Below, piece after piece: positions 10,973 to 22,384 of a stretch of 64,000 nucleotides of DNA. The first letter of the stretch is position 1. The number at the start of each line of letters is the position of its first letter. The stretch covers positions 34,911,693 to 34,975,692 of the forward strand of contig CM054804.1 of the NCBI GenBank assembly GCA_028984105.1, in the 5' to 3' direction. This DNA comes from Lavandula angustifolia (lineage: Eukaryota; Streptophyta; Magnoliopsida; Lamiales; Lamiaceae). The notes under the pieces were generated by a model. That model saw only the letters and a list, made by a program, of their open reading frames with translations, searched no databases and was not told where the DNA came from. A program made the position numbers and the translations under genes.

Positions 10973-13861
10973 TCACCAAGATCTCCATGCTTTCTTCATT
11001 TTACTCGACAAGTATTTTAATCCATGAACCGCACCAGCACTCAGTAGACCTGCCACAGCTTGTCTTGCACTCGACACCATCACTTTCCGTCTCAGAATCC
11101 TCCGCACACAATCCGCAGCCTCTTCCCTTGATTTTATTGCCACATTCTCTAAACCTCTACCTAAACCAATGGAAAGCCATAAGCTTTGTTACATTTTACC
11201 AACCAATTCTATTTGAAATAGCAATTTAGCAAGTCATACAGTACCAGTTTCATCAAGTGGCTTCATCCCCATATGGCATCTGAGAGGCCAAGGAAGAGAA
11301 GAGACGAGGGAGCTAGTGGTAGACCATCCACAGTCCTGATTTAACCAGTCGAGTATGCTAGGAGTTTTAGTGGGACATAAAGGAGAGAAAACCTTTGCCA
11401 AGGTTCTGCTTGTAAGCATTTCAAAACGGCGATCAAGTACTAGCTAAAAATTAGGACCAACCTGAATTAAGTTTACTTTTTGATCGGCAGAAGATGATGT
11501 TCTAAGCAAGTCTTGACCTGCAAACTCCTCTATAAATGGATCGTACATGTTCTGGAATAACTTAAATTGCCCTTGCACAATCTTTCTCACCTGGGAAGTA
11601 TACACATATTAAGTACAGTTAAACCTCGATAAAGTAATGTTCGATAAAGTAATAATCTCGCTAAGATAATAACTTATTTCGGTCCCGATATGGGTCAATG
11701 CACTAAAAATAATGTTCGATAAAGTAATAACTTCGTTAAATGAATATTTTTCTCGGTCCCAAGATAATACTTTATCGAGGTTTAACTGTATAGCATACCA
11801 CGAAACTTCACTAAATGTGTTGCAAAATGCAGGGTTACTAAAAACATGGATGTGTTAACAAGATAAATAAAAAGATATCTTCAATGTATAACTAGCAGAT
11901 TAAAAATAAGCCTTATTTAACCGGTATTTTCAATTTTGTTAGATTCCAAATGTTGAAACAAATATGAACGCGTGGTTGGCATGTTACATTCACAACCAAA
12001 GGATCCGATCACACATTGCAATTTCAAGGTAAGTTTTCCCCCTTCAAATTATCACCTAGATTTTCGACGATTACCTTGTTTTTATCCTCTGCGAAAAGCA
12101 TTCGTAAGTCACCCATGTATGAGAGGCTACATATTTTGGCATACAACTCTTCCTGCAAAACATCAAACCTTAGTGTACTGCCTTCTCCATTTTAAACCAT
12201 TGCTCTGATAAAGAACCATGCATGCCTCGCTGAATTTTGAAGGCAAAAGCAGGAGGGCAGCAGAGACTGCTGCCTTCAGATTTACCGAGTTGAGTTTTTC
12301 TATTTCCAAGTTATCGACCATGATGTTAACCTGAAATAGCATTGGGACACCATCCAGTAAAACCAAAGTATACCTTACATAGGCAGAAATAACTAAAATA
12401 TCAGAGGTCAAGTGCATTAAGTAGTCACCCGAATAGTAAATACTAAATACTCCCTCCGTCCCGTTATTTGTGGCTCAATTGGTTTCGGCATGTGAATTAA
12501 GAGAGTAGATAATAAAGTATGAGAGAGATAGTAGATGATAAAGTATGAGAGAGAAGATGAGTAAGATAATAAGAGAGTATGAGAGAAAGGATGATAAAGT
12601 AGGAGAGAGAAGGTAATAAAGTAGGAGAGAGAAGATGATAGAGTAGAAGATAATTTTTTACCAAATTAGGAAAGTGGACACAAATAACGGGACACCCCTT
12701 TCGGGAAAGTGAGCCACAAATAGCGGGACGGAGGGAGTACTAAATACAGAATATCTGTTGCAATAAAAGTAGCTAATGTTGCATCTTTCAGAATGACATA
12801 TAACTTATAAACATCTTCATTTATGCAAGACGTACAGGTTTCTGCAAGCGGCCACTTAGATAGAAACTTTCCCACCCCTGAATATCCCGAACGAGATCAG
12901 TCATGCTAACAACCCCATACTTGAACATCTGCAGGAGTAGCCTGTGTCAAGATTCCATTCCAGAGTATCTAATACATAAACTACTACATAGAAACCATTA
13001 ACCACATGTCAAAAAATCGTATGATTATAAAAGTAAATACCCGATCTTTGTAACAAACGAAGGGATTGAAGTGTACGTGAGCACCAATATGATCTGCAAC
13101 CACAGTAATCTACCAGAAAAAAACAATTCAAATCAATTTAAAAGTCACTAAACATCAAGAATGAGAAGAAAGTTCTGAAGTAGCACCAGCCGTGCTCCAC
13201 CAAGGTGGGCCATCCATGAGGCGTAATGATTCTGGTTCGTTTTCAGATTCTTGGTCCCAAGAGGCAAGTACATTCAATCAGTTTCCAATCAACATATCAT
13301 ACAGATAAAGGTAGAAAAGATGGAACTTTGCATAAAGTTAGAAACTGTACTCAACCAATACCTCAGTGTGCCATTGTAGGGGATCTGCCACACCAAGAAT
13401 ATAGTCTACCATGGATGTCTGGTAAAAAAGATAAAGAGGAAATCCAGAATCATGAGTAATCATGGAATTAAAATCTAAAGACCCTGAAGTCAATGACACT
13501 ATGTCGTCGGGGCATTCTTTAGTTTCGTTGCTATACGCTTTAAAAGGGATATCGGTGAAATAAATCATGAACTATTCCAAATTGGTACATTTAACACAAA
13601 CTCTAAAACTTAGGCGAATTAATGTCCAAACTTTCTAATTTGCCAATTCGAAATAGTTCGTGATTCATGTCACCAATACCTCATTTAAAATTTATGAATA
13701 TCATGTTTATAAAACATTAACTCAAGTAAATGAAATGAAAGAGAAGATTGCACCTTGTCAAAATTGTTTGGATGAAGAGAGGAGCCATATATACAGCCGA
13801 ACTCAACAGGAGGAAGAGTGTCGAGAAAACTTGCGTGCTGGGGTCTCTTTCCAGCTTCCAT
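10973..13861 (-). CDS. TAM41: Mitochondrial CDP-diacylglycerol synthase, TAM41 homologue
   Basis: Ten exons on the minus strand: 13861-13754, 13418-13362, 13249-13187, 13109-13041, 12928-12836, 12330-12226, 12152-12075, 11590-11462, 11335-11245, 11160-10973. Frame is kept throughout, 326 aa. The ATG is directly preceded by an in-frame TGA. Family role: converts phosphatidic acid and CTP to CDP-diacylglycerol in the inner mitochondrial membrane, the first step to cardiolipin. Seen in the protein: LPPVEFGCIYGSSLHPNN with the nucleotidyltransferase G26-S27, MVDYILGVADPLQWH with a candidate metal-binding D41, HYASWMAHLGGARL, the SGRLQKP block, NSVNLKAAVSAALLLLPSKF, and EELYAKICSLSYMGDLRM. The end (RQAVAGLLSAGAVHGLKYLS) resembles the plant C terminus. 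Exon 6 is best ended at a GC donor. Introns 5 and 7 hold MITEs. No mitochondrial presequence is obvious at the N terminus, as is usual in this family. Confidence 0.95.
11616..11788. repeat. Emigrant-like (pogo-type) MITE, copy 1, in TAM41 intron 7
   Basis: Begins CAGTTAAACCTCGATAAAGT and ends in its complement, with TA on both sides. The terminus resembles the Arabidopsis Emigrant/Lemi1 terminal repeat (CAGTAAAACCTCTATAAA). The centre has the two inner arms CTCGCTAAGATAATAA and CGTTAAATGAATATT found in every copy in the window. Confidence 0.85.
12212..12232 (-). promoter_or_regulatory. GC-AG splice donor of TAM41 intron 6
   Basis: The exon ends ...AGCGAG at 12226 and the intron starts GCATGC. 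Joining here to the AG/GAAGAG acceptor (exon start 12152) gives PSKFSE-EELYAK, the same length as family members. The only close GT, nine bases into the intron, would add three residues (ACM) at a conserved site. Confidence 0.7.
12450..12737. repeat. Stowaway-like MITE, copy 4, in TAM41 intron 5
   Basis: CTCCCTCCGTCCCGTTATTT to the complementary AATAGCGGGACGGAGGGAG between TA dinucleotides. Between the arms is a run of diverged GATGATAAAGTATGAGAGAGA-like units, so this copy has expanded internally. Confidence 0.88.
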
Positions 13862-14835
13862 TCACTTCATTCAGCACAACTTCCTTTCAATTTGGTTTTT
13901 TATTTTGATTATACCCCTGATTAAGTCCCAGATACGAAGGTCAATACTGTGAACTAATTCATAATTCCGTAAATGCCCAAAAAATGTGCAAATGAACAGT
14001 TGGGAGTAAAATGCAGATCATATTGGTGCAGATAGAGCAAAAAAAAACAATTTCGGGTAAACTATTGTCGATTTTTCTCACAGAAATTTCATCGAACACC
14101 TTAGCTTCATTGTATCATCAAACCATCACCCATTAACACAACACCAACATTAGGGGTAGAACCAATAAAGATTTCTTTTTCGATTCATCCCTGGCCTCAT
14201 TCAAGAATTGTTTTTGATCCAATCCGTAGGAATCAATAGAAAAGGCAAATCCCTGATGATATCGTGATACCAATTTAGTGCCGAAGTAAGCAAAACGCAA
14301 GTTATGTAAGATAATAATGACCAACGATTAGAACCTAACAATCCCTAACAGCTTTCTGATTACCGGTGGTGGGTGTATAATTCATATGGTCCTCTCGTGA
14401 GTTGCTACTGATGATGGAGCTGAGCTGTGTTTAAGAATGGCCATATTCTGATCTTCATTAGAAGACAATATTGGAAGAAAGTGGTAGGACGGCGCCGCTG
14501 TGGTCGGAGGTCAGTTTTGCTTCGGTGTTTTAATAATTCTGGAATCTGGGATTGTTGTTGTGAACGCGGTCGTCTTGCCCATGGTAACAGTTAAGAAGCA
14601 TCAAGCGCATTTTATTTTTAGAAAAAAAATCATTAAAACCCCCCAACCTTAGTGGCCTTGTCCTATCAAAAAGTTCGATATGTTCCCCGATCTTTCGATA
14701 GGAAATCACTAAAACCCCTTTAATTAAAATCAATGTATAATAAACTTTTGGCAAAAACTTGTGTGCATTATGTTTCACATGCAACAGACGCATGTATAGT
14801 CTATAAATAAAAAGTCTATTCATAATATAAATGTA
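13862..14835 (-). promoter_or_regulatory. Upstream region of TAM41
   Basis: The sequence from about 14330 to 14530, read on the minus strand, has the mixed composition of a 5' UTR or upstream exon (CACAGCGGCGCCGTCC and following) but encodes no extended protein. The only ATG frame there stops after 18 codons. A spliced non-coding first exon is possible. Nothing else in this stretch is recognisable. Confidence 0.3.
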
Positions 14836-15054
14836 ATGGTTAGTGGACCTCTTGACTCCGTTTTTCGTTTTATTTTTATTTTATTGTTTTATTTTTTATT
14901 TTTTTTAATTACTTTATTTTTTATTTTTCTTATTATTTTATTTTTCGTTTTTTTTTCTTCATTTTTTCCCTTATTTTTTCTTATTGTATTAATTTTCGTT
15001 TTTTACTTTTTTTTTCTCTCTTTTTCTTTAATTTTTTTTCTCCCATATTATATT
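14836..15054. repeat. T-rich low-complexity tract
   Basis: Almost pure T with scattered A and CG (units of the kind TTTTATTTTTCG). The 75-codon Phe/Leu/Ile frame across it is a composition artefact. Confidence 0.8.
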
Positions 15055-15585
15055 AAGTCATAATTCACAGTAGAGAGCAGCGTGTCAATTGTCTCTGTTG
15101 TGCGTGTCAATTATAACAAAAGAACGTATCAATGATAAACAGTGTTCGTTTAAGCTATAATTCACGGTAGAGAGCAGAGTGTCAATTGTCTCTGTTGTGC
15201 GTGTCAATCATGACAAAAGAATGTGTCAATGATGAGCAGAGTGTCTGTTTAAGCCGTAATTTACAGTAGAGAGCAGAGTGTCAATTGTGTGTGCTATTCG
15301 TGTCAATCATGACAAAAGAACGTGTCAATGATGACTGGAGTATCTTTTTAAGCCATAATTCACAGTAGAGAGCAGAGTGTCAATTGTCTCTATTGTGCGT
15401 GTCAATCATGATAAAATAATATGTCAATGATGAGCAGAGTGTCTGTTTAAGACATAATTCACAGTAGAGAGCAGAGTGTCAATTGTCTCTACTGTGCATG
15501 TCAATCACGATAAAAGAACGTGTCAATGATGAGCAGAGTATCTGTTTAAGTCGTAATTCACAGTATAGAGCAGAGTGTCATTTTA
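15055..15585. repeat. Tandem array of a ~99-bp unit (five and a bit copies)
   Basis: Unit starts, recognised by AAG(T/C)CATAATTCACAGTA, fall at 15055, 15152, 15251, 15350, 15449 and 15548, a period of 97-99 bp. Each unit carries the motif GTGTCAAT three times (GAGTGTCAATTG, GTGTCAATCATGA, GTGTCAATGATGA), so the unit itself looks built from a shorter repeat. The copies are similar enough to suggest a recent local expansion. Confidence 0.92.
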
Positions 15586-16280
15586 TGATCAACACTTGTA
15601 AATATCCCGAACAGATAAAACGAAAACAAACAACAAACTTTCTTCCTTATACATGAAGACAGTAGAGAAACAGAGTAACAGCAACACTACAACTGACATT
15701 TCACAATTAAAAAAAATAGAATAATACAGATACAAATGCCTTAATCCAGAAAGTGTACAAAAGAACTGATAGCTGAAAACAAAGTAATTATTCAACACAT
15801 TACACGACCGAGCATTATTTTGAGAATTCAACATGAACAAGTGCAACAAAGGACTTGGAATTACTTCAACATATTGGGAGCAGAATCTCTGCGTGGTACC
15901 CCTGCAACGAGTCATTAATGTTTATGAAACTCGAATATTCGTAGAGGTGACAGAATATTGAATGTTTAACTACAAAACTATCAACATAGAGATCCAGATG
16001 AAAGCTTTGAATCTAGTTTTTTTGTGGAAGACGAGGTCGGTTTCCGGCGAGTCCTCATCGGAGAGGCGAGGCGGAGAGATCGGAGGCGGAGTGACGGCAG
16101 CGGAGAGATCAGAGGCGGAGTGACGGCGGCGGAGATAGGGAGAACTGTGGAGAGAGAGAGAGAGAGAGAGAGAGGGGTGAGATGCAGAGAGAAAGAGAGA
16201 GAGGAGAGAGAGAAAGGGGGTATTGGGGAGGGGAGGAGACGGGATGTAGATGAATATTTAATTTTTTTTTAAATAAAGTA
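15586..16280 (-). other. Possible non-coding transcript or gene remnant
   Basis: Read on the minus strand there is a CT-rich leader, a CG-rich segment with a 32-bp unit repeated twice (16072-16133), a short ATG frame near 16055, an intron-like stretch ending GTTGCAG at about 15903, then T-rich 3'-UTR-like sequence. The frames are short and match nothing I know. It may be the ends of a gene that has lost its middle. A GA microsatellite lies at about 16151-16175. Confidence 0.25.
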
Positions 16281-16703
16281 AAAAATCGGGTCAAATCGGG
16301 TCAAAATTGAAAATTGGACACACTAGTCCTTCTCTAAACTTTTTGATACGATAGGGGTAAAGAATACACACCCTAAAAGTTGGGGGTTGAATGATTTTTT
16401 CTCTTTTATTTTCCATTTGTATTTTCAAGTGATTACATTTATTTGGCAACAAAAAATATTAGTATTAAATTCATAATTCATGTCTATCATAATTTTGTAT
16501 TCAAGTTAATGTATTGCAATAACTTGTGTAGAATGGATTTAATTAATTTTAAGATAAATACTCCCTCCAACCGTTGGTAATATCTAGTTTCTTTTCAGTA
16601 CCACCGAAATTATGGTATAAATTTTTGGTATGTTAATAACAATGGCCCACTAAATTAATGTATTACTTTATTCTTTATTTTACCTTAATCATATTTCTTT
16701 AAA

Positions 16704-18732
16704 GGCAAATTGGCAAAAATAGTCCTCAAACTTCGCGATTTTGCGAATTTTGTCCTCAAATAATTTTTTTTTGTTTTTTTGACCCTCAACTCCTTATTTT
16801 TGCGATTTTAGTCTACCGTTAGATTTTCCGTCCATTTTAACGATAATTCAATTTTAATTTTAAAAAATAAAAAATTAAAAGGGCAAAATTGGAATTTTTA
16901 TTTATATGGACCAAAATTGCAAATAAAGAATTATTTGGGACCTATTTAGCAAAATTAAATAGTTTAAGGACTGATTTCACAAATTTTAGACAAATAAGTT
17001 AATTGCTTCATATCGACGAATTTTGCATTAAATTTGCTAATTTGTAATTAATAGGACCAGTATACTTTTATTTGCCTTTTGTACTATTTCTATAATTTTT
17101 TTTTTGTCCGGGAAGCTTGAAATTTGAGAAGGAGAAGAAACCCAAAATTGGACGAAAACCCTAGCTTTCTAGGGTTCAGCCGCATCTTGCGGAGGCGATT
17201 CCTGGTGCGCCCGGTGTTCGATCGACGATCGGCTTAAACCGTTGGATTACTCGTCTCACGAGCTTCGCGTTGATAGATCGTAAGGGGTCATCCGATCCCA
17301 GATGGGACCGAAATCGACGTCTGAAGTTTGTTACTCACCATGAATTCTTTCCGGAGAATCGTTTGAAATTCGGAAAATTGATGAACTAATCTCGGTCGGA
17401 ATCCATTACACGGTGGTTGTAAGTGTTCCAATTACGTTTCCCCTCTTTCAATTGATCAAACACAGCTCAAAAAGAGAGAATTTGGGCGGCGGAGATGGCG
17501 GCGACGGGCAGCGCTTGTTCTTCACGTCTGTAAGAACGTCGACCGTCATTCTTCACGGCAGACGTCTGGGCGACGTCGGGACTGCCGAGAGGAGGTAGAG
17601 GACGGCCGGAGCGAAGGCGGAGAGCGCGTTGCAGCTGCGGCGACTGCTCGTTCAGTCGCTCGCAGATGCTCCGCCGTTTCGCACTCGCGGCGGCTCTCCC
17701 GGCGGCGGCGTGGAGCGGGGCTGGTGCGGCGTTAGCAAATTTTATGCAAAATCTCGTCGATACGAATCAATTAGCTTATTTGTGTAAAATTTGTGAAATC
17801 AGTCTTTAAACTATTTAATTTTGCTAAATAGATCCTAAATAATTCTTCATTTGCAATTTTGGTCCATATAAATAAAAATTCCGATTTTGCCCTTTTAGTT
17901 TTTTATTTTTTAAAATTAAAATTGAATTACCGTTAAAATGGACAGAAAATCTAACGGTATGACTAAAATCGCAAAAATAAGGAGTTGAGGGTCAGGGCCG
18001 GTCCTGAGATTCCGGAGGCCCTAGGCGAAAAGAAAAAATGGGGCCCCTTATTGAAGTTTTGTAAATCATATTTATAGCGAAAGCTAGCACATGCTTCCAT
18101 ATTTGTCATGCTTCCATATTTGTGTACATACATAACTTTAAAAGTAGAAACCGTAAAGTACAACAAACTTAATGTTTTCGTTTTCGTTTTTGCTTGTGCC
18201 TTGCAGTATAGAGACAGAGAGTGAGAGAGAGTTAGAGAGATTCGATAGAAAGAGCGTTTTTGCTTGCAGAGCGTGAGCCGAGAGCGGCCAGTATAGACTG
18301 AGAGACAGATATAGATTCGATGAATTAGAAAGAGCCGTTGCCGTTCAATCGTTCACAACTCACCTATTTGACCATTTGTTAATTGTGATGTGGGCTGTGG
18401 GCAAAATGGGCTCATATTAATTTAGGAATTAGTGTTTGAGCTCATGTTAATTTAGGCTCATGTTAATTTAGGCTCATATTTCACAATTCATAATTTTTTT
18501 TATATAAATGAGCTCAAATAAATATGGGATCATATCAAATTTTTTTAACGGACCACTTTGTACTAGACCGTATTTTATATTTCGGGCCCCTTAAAATTGG
18601 GGGCCCTAAGCAAAAGCCCCACCCGTTATTTGGGTGGGCCGGCCCTGTTGAGGGTCAAAAAAACAAAAAAAATTGTTTGAGGACAAAATTCGCAAAAACG
18701 CGAAGTTTGAGGACTATTTTTGCCAATTTTCC
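16704..18732. mobile_element. Mutator-like element (MULE) with captured GC-rich interior
   Basis: The 9-bp duplication TTCTTTAAA occurs at 16695-16703 and 18733-18741. Long terminal inverted repeats of about 338 bp (16704-17041, and the right end back to about 17737) begin GGCAAATTGGCAAAAATAGT on the left and GGAAAATTGGCAAAAATAGT on the right, inverted. The right repeat is split by the hAT element at 17993-18647. The interior, 17042-17737, has no transposase. It is GC-rich and UTR-like (AAACCCTAGCTTTCTAGGGT, then CGGCGGAGATGGCGGCGACG), as expected of a Pack-MULE that has picked up pieces of host genes. Confidence 0.88.
17993..18647. mobile_element. hAT non-autonomous element inside the MULE terminal repeat
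   Basis: Ends CAGGGCCGGTCCTG (left) and, inverted, CAGGGCCGGCCCACC (right). The 8-bp duplication TTGAGGGT is at 17985-17992 and 18648-18655. Below each end are GGGGCCCC-rich subterminal repeats (GGCCCTAGGC, GGGCCCCTTA). 655 bp, with no transposase coding. Confidence 0.92.
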
Positions 18733-18870
18733 TTCTTTAAATACCAGCAACATGTTAGGCAAAAATCTAACTGACGACCAAAGGAACGTAGTGGTTCTAG
18801 TTTCTACTCCAAAATAGAAAAGGCGGCAAGCCAATAAGGGGGAAGATGATAGAGGTGGCCGCCATGTACT

Positions 18871-19045
18871 TTGTCCGGATCCTCTATCCCACTCACGAGT
18901 GTCCCACTCGTGTCCCACTCACATTTTAACCGTAAGCACCTAGGTGCTTACGAATACGCCAAAAATTCAAACGTAAGCAGCTAGTTGCTTACTGAGAGTG
19001 GGCCACAGAGTGGGACACAAAAAGTGGGACAGAAGATCCTGTGGT
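18871..19045. mobile_element. Fold-back MITE with perfect internal palindrome
   Basis: 175 bp flanked by the 9-bp duplication CCATGTACT (18862-18870 and 19046-19054). The arms GGATCCTCTATCCCACT and, inverted, GGATCTTCTGTCCCACT face each other. Near the middle, 18931-18952 is a perfect 22-bp palindrome (CGTAAGCACCT and its complement), followed at 18972 by an imperfect relative (GTAAGCAGCTAGTTGCTTAC). Confidence 0.85.
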
Positions 19046-20837
19046 CCATGTACTCCATCTCCCCGAGGATAGTCAGTCGTCTTTACAGGCTGCCAAGAAA
19101 CAACAAGCAAGCAAACAAGTTATCCTTCTCAAATGTAAGAAAACAGTTTTACCTAGAAAAAAAGGATTCACATTGACATTGAATTAATTCACCAATTGGA
19201 GCTACACAAAAGAGCCACCATCAGGAAACTTGTACACGGTATAGGCTGCAACAAGGGCACGTGGGGCTGTGGGTAAGCGAAGGGCTGATCAGAGCTCACA
19301 CAAGTGTAGTTAGATCTAACCTAATAGCTCCCAACAAGCCCCTAAGACTCAAGTTTTACATCGAAGCTTTAGAATTTGATAGAGTCCTAAATTGCCAATT
19401 GATTCTGAGTAGCTTTATCAAGATTTGAAGCAAAATTGTGCAAAGGCTTCTAATTTTGTTGAAATTTAAAGTCATGGAAAATACGATACACATCGATGAA
19501 AAGTGATTTTATATCGCTAAGGCATCACACAGATGCTATTTGACACTCGGAGAGTCTGAGCCTCACAAAACTTGCAAGAATAAGAAATTCATCACCAAGT
19601 TGCCGCGTCGCCGCCGCCGCCTCACTCGCCGCCGTCGCCTCCGCCGCACGCTGAACCAGAACTCCGGTAAGTTTCGAATCCAATTCTCTTTAGGTTTCGG
19701 AGTTGGTTGTGGTTTTGGAGTTGGATGGGGATTTGGGATAATATCATAGTAGGCATATATGATTCATGAATTTTTTGAACTCTGATGACAAGCTTTGATC
19801 ACCGTATTCCTAGCTATTTCGCTCTGTTGTTTTCGTTGCGGATTGAGTGTTCTTTTGTACACTGATATTTGATTATCTTAAGGCTGAGCTCATATCTTGC
19901 TTTTCCTGCATTGAGTGAATGGAACTGCCAGATTTAGTTTATTTGAGTCGATCTGTTAGTATCTGTTAAACCGGACTGCTTCCTGCAAGTCAATCGATTT
20001 CATAAACCCTTAGTGGCATGTAAGGTTCTAACTCGTACAACTGTTTGATCGATAGTCTATTACACTACTTGTAGTTGCACGGCTTTGTACTTGCGAACTT
20101 TTATTTACATTCTCTTATTTGTTTCAGGTTTTTAACTTAATCTCATCAACTTTCCCTGAACCCTTAGGAGTAAGGGTAGAATAGTAGTCTCAAACTACTA
20201 TTTGTTTGAAACTGTGACTTTAGTGCACTTTTAGTTGCCAACTTGTGATACTTATTTCCTATCCTATTAGTTCTCTGGTATACATTTCTTGCAATTCTGA
20301 TTCTTTAGCATCATTATTGAATTCGAGTTTCTTAATTGAGGCTTCCTTCTAAAGTTTTACACACCCAATTGTATGGAGGGTGTTTCCTTTGCTTGCAATA
20401 GGAGATGTAATAAGAAAACTTATGACATCTAAGTTAGCAAGGTTAATAAGATGTAGAACTTGGCTTAGCTTATTTGCTCAAATCATGTCTCCGTCCTTGA
20501 TAACATGACCATTTAATAATACTAGATGAATCTAGGTAAGCCAGACTCCAAACTTTCAAGGTTAAAAACTCTTCCAACATGATTACTTGAAATGTATGAT
20601 GATTGTTTATGTATCCCAATATCTCTGTGTATTTATTCATTGGCAAAGTGTTATTGTTGCAAATTGCATGCAATATAGAGAAATAGACTTCTCTAGTTTA
20701 TAGTTTCAAATCTAATTCTAAGCAAGTGAATATGAATTCCCTATTAAAATCCATTCAACTCAATTCCCTATTAAAAGAATTTTGTCTTATTTTTTTTGGC
20801 CAAAAGCAAATAATGATTATTCTTTGTTTTCAGGTAC

Positions 20838-22206
20838 ATGGCGCCTCCCAGAGGTCGTGGCAGGACTATATCAGCTCCTGCTGGGCGTGAAGCACCCCCA
20901 TCGTCATCTGGCTATGGGGGCAGTCCCCCTAAGTTGGGTGGGCCCCATCAAGGTTCTACCGACTCTTACTCGATGGATAGCCGCCGTTGTTTCGAGATTT
21001 CACCTTAGGGGTATGTAATAATTGGTTTTATTAATTTTAAATATATCAAGTATAACTTGGATTAACCATTTTTCAATAATAGGCGATTGCTTGAGTCATC
21101 TGGATTGACCTCGACAATCGTTGAGTGTTTTAAAAAGATTAATAACCCGACTGGGTTCAATTGGAAGCTGACTCCTCCTGAAATTAAGGAGCAGTATTTT
21201 GAGGAATTTAAAGTTAGTTTTTCTTTCAAGTTTACAATCTTATAATTTAGCATTTATTTGTATATATCTAACATGTATAAACATGTAAATTGCAGAAGCA
21301 CTTCCGCTGGCTGCGCCGGACCGGGACGGCAAGCCCACCACATGTGGCAGAAGAGGGCGTCCAAGAGGTTCAGTGATTGGCACTTCGAAATGAAGGACCG
21401 CCCTAAATAACCGGACTACATCAACACAAAGAGGTGGGCGGCCCTCATCGACTACTGGATGCGGCCAGAGGTACTCCAGAAGTCGGAGACTGCTTCCCAG
21501 TGCCGCATGTCAGAGCCAGAGCCGGGCGCTGGGATGAGCAAGCACAAAGGAGGGTCCCGGTCAGCCCTACACTACTCCTAGTCTACGGTAAGTCTCATTT
21601 TATATGTTTTTTAACTTCTTATGTCTTTGTTTTTGACATAATTTTGTTTATGCATGTGATGAATAGGCTTCTCAGAGGGGTGCTCCTTAGAGTCCACCGC
21701 CTTTGACACTTTCCAGAGTTTCCATTACAAAGGTGGAGACTTCTCCAACATGAAGGCGACGAGACTTCATGTAAGCACACAATTACAATATATAGAATAT
21801 TATTCTAGAATTCTGAGTATGACTAATTTCTATTTTTATATTGTAATAGGCGGAGGTGGAGCGGATTGCTGCTGAAGAAGGCCCCAACGCGAATAAAAAC
21901 GCGATTTATCTGCAGTTGGAAGGGGTTCGGGACAAGAAGCAGCGGTTGTACGGTTTCGGCGAGGAAGGGAGCGGCTACATCAACGCCGCCAGCCGCTCTT
22001 CTACTTCTTCACTTGGGCCATCCCAGAGCAATGCCGAGATCATGCGCCGACTGGAGGAGGAGTCGGCAGCTAGGAGGAGCCTCGAGGAGCAGGTCGCATT
22101 CATGAATGCGCAGATGAACCAGCTTATGGAGATGATGGTTCCTCTAGCCGACGAGAGCCTCCGGACGACAGCACTCAGTCCCCTCCTGCCACCTCTTTAT
22201 GATTGA
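20838..22206 (+). pseudogene. CACTA-borne Ptta/En/Spm-type ORF, decayed
   Basis: The reading starts MAPPRGRGRTISAPAG (20838) and runs into a stop at the end of the first segment. Further pieces are recognisable: RRLLESSGLTSTIVECF and TPPEIKEQYFEEFK (21082-21212); HFRWLRR; RASKRFSDWHFEMKDRPK, then a TAA, then PDYINTKRWAALIDYWM (21297-21590); and a last segment 21850-22206 with AEVERIAAEEGPNANKNAIY, DKKQRLYGFGEEGSGYI and a C-terminal coiled coil (RRLEEESAARRSLEEQ). Exon borders with GT-AG are still visible. At least one frameshift and two stops make it a pseudogene. Confidence 0.8.
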
Positions 22207-22384
22207 CTTATTTATGTGTTATGTATATATACTGAATATTTGGATTTTATAATTTATATATTTATATTTCCGTTTCGGTTTGCTTTTTGACTTGATGTGA
22301 ATAGTTATATGTATGTGTTGTGTTGGTTGGTTAAAAATGCAGGTTATCGAGAACTAGGTACGAAAAAATAAAAAAAAATTATTT

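Noticed and set aside
14836..15063. 75-codon Phe/Leu-rich frame
   Set aside because: Pure T-rich low complexity with no other coding sign.
15055..15585. CRISPR-like array
   Set aside because: The units are contiguous tandem repeats without spacers, in a plant nuclear genome.
15589..15915. 108-codon minus-strand frame
   Set aside because: The composition is that of UTR or intron sequence; it begins within an apparent intron and has no recognisable domain.
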